Shown here: positions 56,989-64,000 of the stretch, piece after piece
How positions within the stretch are numbered: position 1 is the stretch's first letter
How the letters are laid out: each line of letters begins with the position of its first letter
Assembly (NCBI GenBank): GCA_039707655.1
Contig: CM077668.1
Span: 68,837,086 to 68,901,085 of the forward strand
From: Elymus sibiricus
Lineage: Eukaryota > Streptophyta > Magnoliopsida > Poales > Poaceae
Reading direction: 5' to 3'
DNA: 64,000 nucleotides
The notes under the pieces: generated by a model
Seen by the model: only the letters and a program-made list of their open reading frames with translations
What the model was told of the DNA's origin: nothing
The model's database searches: none
Program-made: the position numbers and the translations under genes

Positions 56989-59051
56989 GTAAGGGTAGAC
57001 GTGTTCTTTTGTTGCTCCGATAGCTTAGTACTACATGATAATGCCTCGTATTCTGTCTGGACAGCAAAATTTTCAAGTAGCGGTGTTCTGGCAAAATCGA
57101 TGTGTGTGGTTTTTAGAGTGGCAAACGTTGTTGTAATGCTGTTGATGCAAATTTTACCTCCCATGGTCCTTTCAGTATAACAAATGTACACAATGCAACC
57201 TTGTTTTCGTAAAAAGGACAATCTGCAATTCAAGCTCTCCGTATAGCTCATTTTATTCCCTTTTTGCGTGCAAATGATGTGCTAGGGCGCAGCCTGATTC
57301 CATTTTCTCTACTGTTCATTATTTTGACGTTTCTCTACCGTGCATTATTAATGATACCTTGCATCTCTGTAGACATTATCTGACTCCCCCCTGCTCGGCT
57401 GCCCCAACTACTGCACTTCATCTTTTGAAGAAGGTAATGGTAAAATTGTTCTTTTGTTCTTCTGGCAACCTCAGTTAGTTAGTACTCCCTCTGTAAAGAA
57501 ATATAGTAATTTTTCAACGGATAATGGAGGGATTACATAGTAATGCCTAGTATTCTGTATAAGAAATTTCTCAACGGCAACGTTTTGAGTGGTAATTTTT
57601 CATGAGAGTGGCAAATATTGTAATGGTGCTGAGCCAGTTCCCTCTTCTCGCAGGCAGAGGCAGAAGCTAGCTAAACCTGTTTTGATCTGCTGATCAATGG
57701 CCATGGCTGGATCCAGATGGATGATGCTCGACCGCTTTGTCTTCCACAGGGACGACGATGAAGAGGGCAGTCCCTTCCTTGATGAATCGAAGGCGCCTTT
57801 GAGGGCAAGTTCGTGCACCTCTCTTTGCAAGAGGTTTGACATCCTCTTACTCCCTGCTGAGCCCCCGGCCATCTCCCGCTTCTACATGCGGTGGCCTGAC
57901 GGTACAAAGTCGGAGGATGCCAAGGGAACCGAGCTCGTGGCCGCCCACCGTGATCTGATTCTCCTTAGGCAAACTTCTTTTGAAAGTTCGGGCAAGGACT
58001 GTTCCTTCCGGCCGACACAAGATCACTTTATCTGCAAAGCGTGGTCTGAGCCTAAGCCGCATCTGCAGCTCAAACGGCTCCCTATCTGCGACAAGCCACT
58101 GATCTTTCCTTCTGTCGATGGAGAGAAGGAGACAGTGAGTCTACAGCGTGTGTTCCTCCCACACACCGTAGGACTCTTCCGAGTCCTTCGCCTCAAGAGC
58201 CTTAATGATGACTTTGCAGTGGCGCAGCTGGCTATGGTCAGCAAAATACCTGGCAAGCGCAAAGTGGAAGCAGAAGTTTGTGTGCTCCGCTCCAGTATAT
58301 CTGCTAATGATGGTGATGGCATATGGGATGTGAAGACGTTGCCGATCCAACATCAGGAGGATGAGTACTTGGAGTTATACTATTGGTCAACTGACGACGT
58401 CATCTCATTCGATGAGTGCATCTGCTGGATAAACTACTATAGAGGAGGTATGCTATTTTATGATGTACTAAAGAAAAGCCCAAGATCTCGTACCTCAGGT
58501 TGCCTATTAGTGACCGTCCTTGCAGTTCAGCTCAAGGCAGAGCAATCTATGAGATGAACCGTACTGTGTGTCTCACGAGCGAGGTCACTGAAAGGGGCAC
58601 CATGGGCAAGGCTGTGCTCAAATTCACTGATATTCTCCGCACTGATGGTAAGCCGTTTGGGCCACTCAAGAAGGGTTCTACTTTCACCATCCGCTCTTAT
58701 ACCTTGTCATCCTTAGATAGGCCATGGGTTGAGCATGTGCCCATCAAATCTGAAGAGCTGTGGGAGTTAAACGGCTCTCTAGGTCTGCCACATGATATCC
58801 TGATGTTCCCTGTCGTGAGCATGCAAAATGTCAACATTACATATTTTTTGGTCTCACATTTTGCCGAAGAGGAAGCCAACAAGGTTTCTCTGGTTACAAT
58901 TGATACAAGTACCAATAATGTGTTGGCAGTTGATCCATATGTTTCAGAAGAGGAAGGCAGCCCCAGTGGCCCAGATGCTGACATGATCGAGGAAAAGTCT
59001 CATCTCCTAAAGAGTTTCATTTCCTCCAGGTTCCCCATTTTTTTAAGACAG

Positions 59052-60333
59052 GTATTTCTATCTTGTATATTACCTGTTCATAAATTAAGTATTGCTGAAT
59101 ACTGTTAGTTTATGCTACTGACACCGGTTTAGGTTTACTCTTAGTGTTGGAGAATCGAAATAGCTGTTAATTTTGATGGCAATAGCAAAAGTCCACTGAG
59201 CTAAAGTTTAGGATGGTGCCTTTATGTTTACTTTTCCTCTTAACTTCGTGAACAGGTTGTTGCCTTAGTGATTTAGAACAAAACTCGAGCCTTCGTTGCC
59301 TGGTATTGTGGAAGATCCAAAATTATGATAACATCGTGATTTTTTAGAAATAATTCTATTGCCAATACAGAAAATTAGCATGTAGATTTGAAGCCTAACT
59401 AAAATATAGCTCTGATGCAGCATCAGTTAATTTGTGTATTTATCTTTTGCTACCATAGGTTCGCCATTACTTGTCATCCTTGCTAGTACATCATTTTTCA
59501 CCAGATTTTAAGTATGGCTGGAAGTTTGCACAGCCCAATACAAGTAGTATATTTAGCATTATGTTCCTGTCTGATGGGATCCAGAACGCCTGTTGGAGCT
59601 CCATCACTTATCATGCATCACTCAAGGCATCCTGGCTGAACCTAGCTAGTTGATGGGCAATGCCATTCCCCTCCCTGTGCAGCTGTAGAACCTTGTAACC
59701 TGACAGTTGGTTCAACAGATGAATACACATATATCGTTGCATCTCCATTGCCAATATTAGCTCTGTTTTAACAATAAAATCAGAATTAGGTAGAGCATAT
59801 TTGGTGTTACATGGCACAGTGCCGAATGCTGTGTAAAATTTACTTGCCTTTCTTTTTGTCGAACTGGGCTAGCCCCCCCCCTTCTTTTTTCCCCGATTAT
59901 ATGATGCATGTCGTTCTTATTATTTAAGTTCATCTGAGGCACTTGGTATAGCTATTTCTATCTTCATAGCGATGAAATTGATTGGATTTCACTACATTGT
60001 GATCTTCATTTTTCATGTTTGGCATTCAAAAGATGCAGACTGTATTTTTGTAGAGTTGTTGGTAACCTCCATATATTGCTGAAATAACCTTGAGATATAT
60101 GGGTGAATTTGCTTGACAAACACAAATCTTTATTAATTCACCTTTTTCGTAAGAATGACGACTTATAACAATATATGTGTATTAATTCACCATGAAGGAT
60201 TGTCTTCTTTAGAAAGCCAATTAAATACTGGTGTGAGTTGGCATGAATTATAACACGCTTACTTTCAGAATAATGTGAAAATGATCATGAGGGAGTTTTT
60301 TCACGAATTTATCATTGGTTTTCCGTATTGCAG
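59052..60333 (+). other. Last intron of the DUF1618 gene
   Basis: 1282 bp from donor CAG/GTATTT to acceptor TATTGCAG. An alternative acceptor (ACCATAG, 59458) would open a 64-codon frame ending in TGA at 59651-59653; that frame runs antisense through a retroelement fragment, so it is less likely to be the true exon. Confidence 0.5.
59611..59817 (-). pseudogene. Retroelement RNase H fragment (RVT_3-like)
   Basis: About 68 residues ending LHREGNGIAHQLARFSQDA. The HREGNxxAHxLAR motif is the C-terminal signature of the RNase H-like domain found in plant LINE-derived and domesticated RVT_3 proteins. No N-terminal catalytic part is present. It lies antisense within the last intron of the DUF1618 gene. 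Confidence 0.6.
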
Positions 60334-60393
60334 GAAAGTATGCCTGTAACCGTGCCAAGGGGGGAGAAGGTTTCTGGATCAAGGGTCAAGTGA
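60334..60393 (+). CDS. Predicted last coding exon of the DUF1618 gene
   Basis: It follows a good acceptor (TTTTCCGTATTGCAG) and continues in phase 0 as ESMPVTVPRGEKVSGSRVK, then stop. The basic, Pro/Gly-rich short tail is plausible for the family. Needs transcript support. Confidence 0.5.
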   Translation, partial: ESMPVTVPRGEKVSGSRVK

Positions 60394-60886
60394 AGTGTAT
60401 AATACAGCATTGCACAGTCAGGTCTTCTGTTGGATGGAGATGATACAATCCCTGAGAATTTAGAGCGCCCTTGTTCCATCTTGTTCTGTCGTCCAAAGGT
60501 TGTGTCTCAGGTCTTCAAGAACTTAGTGAACGATTGGGCCTGTTTGCGTCTTCCTGCATGTTTAGTAAACATTCTGGAATCTGTGTTATTTTTAGTGGGA
60601 ATTGCTAGAAATCCACTTTCGCTTGAGTTTGCGCCGCCTAAATTCATGTAGTGCAGGTGTGGAGGGAGGGGGGGTACTGGGTACGAGCAGCGGCCTTTCA
60701 TGAAAATCATGGAATCTTTGCATTTGTTGGGGTACGAGCAGTAGCCTTTTCATGAAATTCATAGAATCTTTGCATTTGTTGTCTGAGCTCGATCAAGAAT
60801 GAGCGAGGAATTTTGCACTGCCCGTGGATGAGTAGCACATCCTGACGCAATCAACTCGAGCTAAGAGATACACTCAAGTTTGCTAC
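60394..60886 (+). other. Probable 3' untranslated and downstream region
   Basis: No second gene. It includes a 51-bp tandem duplication (60680-60781) sharing GGTACGAGCAG, ATGAAA and GAATCTTTGCATTTGTTG. No canonical AATAAA signal noticed. Confidence 0.5.
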
Positions 60887-60937
60887 TCCCGCCGTCCCAA
60901 ATAAGTGTCGCTACACTTATTTTGGGCCGGAGGGAGT
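60887..60937. mobile_element. Miniature Stowaway MITE, 51 bp, TSD TA
   Basis: CTCCCGCCGTCCCAAATAAG is mirrored by CTTATTTTGGGCCGGAGGGAG with only a few bases between the arms, flanked by TA (60885-60886 and 60938-60939). An internally deleted copy of the Hades-type group. Confidence 0.85.
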
Positions 60938-60939
60938 AG

Positions 60940-61700
60940 GTCAGAATCTGACACTCTTCTCAACGGCCCAGAATCACCACCTGAAAATGATTATGTTATT
61001 CCTGGAGCATATTCTCCTATCCTCAGGGCATCTCCAAAGCCCACCCACAAATGTTTGGATGCAGTTTCTCATTCAACGGGCGTCTCGCATGCGTTTGTTT
61101 TTTCGCAAACCGGCAAACTGGAAGCAAATTAGGAGACTCTTTGGGAGTTTGGACCTCCGTCGCATAGGACTTTGACACCCCTGGCCCATTCAAAACCACA
61201 CATGGAGCCCGCGTCTTCATATCTTCTCCCTTGCTCTGCATTCGCTTTCTCCTTGTCCGATGCCGTCATGGTACCACACCGTCTGCCAGCCAAGCCCTTG
61301 CCGGACCTTCACCGCTCCACCCGACCGCCACGCCGCTTTGCCTACGCTTGGAGCATATTCTCCTATTCTCAGACTGCATATGAAGCACATTCTCCTATTC
61401 TCAGACTGCATATGAAGGCGCGCTACAGGGTTTTAAAGTTTACTAGAGGCTAACGCACGCTTTGCCGTGTCACTTTTACTCGTGGGAATAACTTTTTTTT
61501 TCTCTGGCATGTTATTACGATTGGTTGTTTCGTTCTGACTTTATTTGTGTTGGCTTTGATTTTAGTTATGTTCTAGCGGTGTTTTTCCATTCATACATCG
61601 TGTCGAGCTGTTGTTGTCGGTGGTATTTGTTCTAAGAGGAGAGTGTAGTTGTTCAATGCGTTGGTATCCTTACACATTTCCACCTAGGTGCCAGCCAGTG
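60940..61700. other. Spacer with a duplicated 23-bp word
   Basis: GGAGCATATTCTCCTAT(C/T)CTCAG appears near 60998 and 61351 on both sides of about 330 bp of unrelated sequence, and a shorter part is repeated again at about 61386. The sequence before 61000 reads as an open frame (SESDTLLNGPESPPENDYVI), possibly an exon remnant. No gene can be named. Confidence 0.45.
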
Positions 61701-64000
61701 TGTAACACCCCAAATGTAACAAACTCTACTATTGCATTGTTCTTTTTTATTTAATAGATAGTTTTGCATTTCATGTTGTCATCAATGTCATTAATCTTCT
61801 AAGAAATTTTTGAATTATTTTTCAAGATCAACAATTATTTTAATTCAGATCCCTTTTGCAAGTAATTTGAATATTTCCAAATTTAAACTTCTCGTTTTTG
61901 ATCCACAACTTGCCACATGGTCCTTTTATCACATTCCTAGCCCCACAAAAATTCTCACTATTTTCTCACACTTTGATCTTGTACCTCTAGTTCAAAACCC
62001 TCTTCTTGTCTTTGGTCCCCTAAATTCAAATTCATTCCAAATCCTTTGCCAAATCGTCCAAGAATTATAGTGGAGCTTTGAAATGTGTTAGAGTAGCCAC
62101 ATACAAAATTTCAGTTCAATCAGAAAATATTTGGACCCCCAAATATTTTTTTCTTATCTTCTTCTCTATTTTTCTTTTCTGAAAAAATGGCAAGTCCTAT
62201 TACACGACAACATTTGGGCGTTCCTGGCCCATCGGGCTGAGCTGCAGCTATACCCCACCTAACTCACTCGGCCCATTTCTCAGAGCCCACCCTACACTAT
62301 ACAGTAACCCCCCACCACACACAGTGACACACTCTCTGCCCCCTTCGGCACACAGCGTCGGCAGGAGAGGAGCTCCTCGCGCACTTGCTTGCCTCGCACG
62401 GAAGCGCCCGCCCGGCACTGGTGAACCCTCTTGTTGGCGAGCCTTCGCCAGAGACCTTCTCTGTCCCCGCGCCGCCACACTCGTCTCCCCTTTCCTCCGC
62501 GCCGCCATTCCTTCCTCACGCGACCGTCCGCACTCCGCACACAGGGGCACCGCCCATGGCCGACGTCACCAGTTGGTGCTCCAACGGGCCCCACCTCTTC
62601 GTCGACCGTTGACAGCCGCCTCCTGCTCGGTCTCCGACCATCGCGCGCTCGAACGCCGTCCGCCTCGCCACTCGACGGCAGGACGTCGCCCAGCTCTGCC
62701 GCTCCATCGCAGCCATGCTCCGCGCGCCCCATGGGAGCTTCGCTGTCGTGCGCTGCCCACGCGGGCCACCCCGCGCAGCCCAAGGCCGGAGAGCCTTGCC
62801 GACCAGCCTCCTTCTGTCATGCCCGCGACCTCCGGTGAGTCCTCATCGTCGTCCTCGACCTCCACCTTGTAGTCGCCGACGCGACCCTGGGCTCCACCTC
62901 GCCCCTGCACCACTCTGGCGAGCACCTTCAGCAGCTCCCGGCCACCTCCACCTCCGGCAGCAGCGACCTTGACCACCAACTGGCCCTACAACACACCTTC
63001 CCTAGGACCTCCATGAGCCCTTGCCGAGCACTCCGGTACCGGTAGCCCATCCTTCAACCACGACTGTGCGAGATCCGATCCATCACCGCCGCCATCGCAT
63101 CCTCTCTTTACAGAATTGCCAAGACTACCGCCGCCGTGAACGACCACCCCGGATCGACCCGAACCGCCCCGCCTCGCATGCAACAAGGTATAACCTTTGA
63201 GACGACTGCGATGTGATGGACTTGTATTGTAGGGATGCATGTTGCATATGTACCATGTACTTACTCCCTCCGTTTTTATTTAGTCCGCATATTAGCTTTA
63301 GTCAAAGTTAAGCTTTGTATACTTTGACAAAGTTTATAAATAAAAATATTAACATAAACAAATCAATAACATTAGATTCATTATTGAATGTACTTTCACA
63401 TCATACAGATTTATTATGGTAAATGTTTAATTTTTTTCTATAAACTTGGTCAAACCTAATATGTAGAGTAAATAAAAATAAAAGGAGTATTTACTAGTTG
63501 CAGGTACCTTGATATTTGTGCCACCGACACATGGGACCCCTGGTAACTGGGATCACTCTCCGTAACCAATCACATCACTTTTGCATGGCACGCACACTTG
63601 TGCCGGAACCCTATTGGGAATCGGATCCCCGTAAATGCTGTTGTGGTGGCAAAATGTGTTGCCGTGGCGACGAAAATGCTTCGTATCATTTTATATATCA
63701 AATTGCTCGGTAAAATTGCAACATTCATAACTTGAGCTTCACACTTCCATTTCTAATAAACTTTATATGCATTTTTAGTAGAAAAGTGTAATGGATGTGA
63801 TTATGCCATGTTCATGCATGATAAATAATCTTAACATACTGTTTTCTCCAGAAACACTTTTAACTTAATATTGTCCATGGAGTTGCACATGGAAATCATT
63901 ACACTTGTTTCCAAACTCCATTTAAACTGCCTATATAGTTAGCTTTTATTACATCCTCTTAAACATGCCATGCATTCATATAATTGTGCATCAACCATGA
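61701..64000 (+). mobile_element. Start of a long gypsy-type LTR, cut by the window end
   Basis: It begins TGTAACACCCCAAATGTAAC after CAGTG, the start style of long Triticeae gypsy LTRs (compare the LARD minus strand TGTAACACCCCCAGTG). It is AT-rich, then a GC-rich block with overlapping frames (62330-63190), then AT-rich again, the same layout as the LTRs of F and the LARD. Its end is not reached. Confidence 0.5.
63264..63487. mobile_element. Stowaway MITE, 224 bp, TSD TA
   Basis: Left end CTCCCTCCGTTTTTATTTAG, right end TAAATAAAAATAAAAGGAG, inverted, flanked by TA (63262-63263, 63488-63489). The interior has TAGTCAAAGTTAAGC, typical of this group. No coding capacity. Confidence 0.85.

Larger units (their letters stand above)
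57697..60393 (+). pseudogene. DUF1618-family protein gene, one frameshift
   Basis: ATG at 57697, 43 bases after a splice acceptor. The start (SRWMMLDRFVFHRDDDEEG), then LLLPAEPPAISRFYMRWPDG and LVAAHRDLILLR, and later ELYYWSTDDVISFDECICWI, RPWVEHVPIKSEELWELN and LGLPHDILMFPVVS are the pattern of the grass-expanded DUF1618 (PF07762) family, of unknown biochemical function. The frame shifts by one base in an A-rich stretch near 58470-58476: the first frame reads LKKSPRSR, while the second gives the expected KPKISYLRLPISD. Exon 1 ends FPIFLRQ at 59051 (donor GTATTT). A phase-matched last exon begins at 60334 and ends with TGA at 60391. Together this gives about 470 codons, normal for the family. 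It could be a real pseudogene or one sequencing error. Confidence 0.75.

Noticed and set aside
59459..59653. 64-codon frame as the true last exon of the DUF1618 gene
   Set aside because: Its second half is antisense to an RNase H fragment; the exon at 60334 has a better acceptor and a plausible short end. Kept only as an alternative.
62320..63000. Frames up to 182 codons
   Set aside because: Same situation in the GC-rich block of the LTR starting at 61701.

Overview
The window looks like Triticeae (wheat/Aegilops/barley-type) nuclear DNA. It is a large stack of nested LTR retrotransposons followed, from about 56.6 kb, by a short gene-bearing island. The evidence is the recurrent LTR start TGATACGTCTCCAACGTATC, tRNA-Asp-type primer sites (Athila lineage of Ty3/gypsy), a long-LTR element with no coding capacity (Sukkula-like LARD), Stowaway MITEs and a grass-specific DUF1618 gene. 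There is no prokaryotic organisation, CRISPR array, rRNA or tRNA.

Nest, 1-35.8 kb, oldest to youngest by containment. Element F (minus; gag fragment, initiator-Met primer site, 4-kb LTR) was interrupted in gag by element E (plus; 3' part 12379-30431). E was interrupted by element C (minus; 6569-12378, broken Athila-type gag) and by element B (plus; 13696-27866, TSD GTAGT). B was interrupted by element D (plus; 18579-25784, TSD GTATC). C contains two solo LTRs (6647-8142, TSD ATCTG; 8276-9197, TSD AAGTC) and element A (minus; 1-6568, running off the left edge). A and B are one family with LTRs of about 1.57 kb, but A encodes a gag-protease protein and B has lost the gag half. D carries an acidic ORF of unknown function. 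None of the visible internal regions encodes reverse transcriptase or integrase, so these elements look dependent on enzymes supplied in trans or from parts outside the window.

35.8-56.6 kb. About 2 kb of unassigned AT-rich DNA is followed by an LTR-like repeat (37772-42519) that contains a copia solo LTR (39286-41486, TSD ACTAT) with a 60-bp minisatellite. Next come a PIF/Harbinger element (42703-43965, TSD TTA) with a transposase remnant, and a GC-rich LINE-like module (44233-55950) split by the Sukkula-like LARD (44832-55274, TSD GCCGT). A 419-bp hAT-type MITE (56151-56569, TSD GTTCTCAC) sits just upstream of the gene.

Gene island, 56.6-61.7 kb. A DUF1618 gene with a GC-rich 5' UTR exon, a 5' UTR intron, a long coding exon broken by one frameshift, and a short last exon. 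Small MITEs and tandem duplications follow. From 61701 to the end there is the start of another long gypsy-type LTR carrying a Stowaway MITE.

The most unusual signals are in the non-coding 3' regions of A, B, D and E. There is a series of short hairpins with one conserved loop (TTCACTTATATCTTTTT) and stems that change by compensatory substitutions, a twin-hairpin module built around PPT-like AAGCTTGGGGATGCC, and an AGGA-tetraloop hairpin just before the polypurine tract. All of these are read from the sequence by eye; no folding or database search was run.
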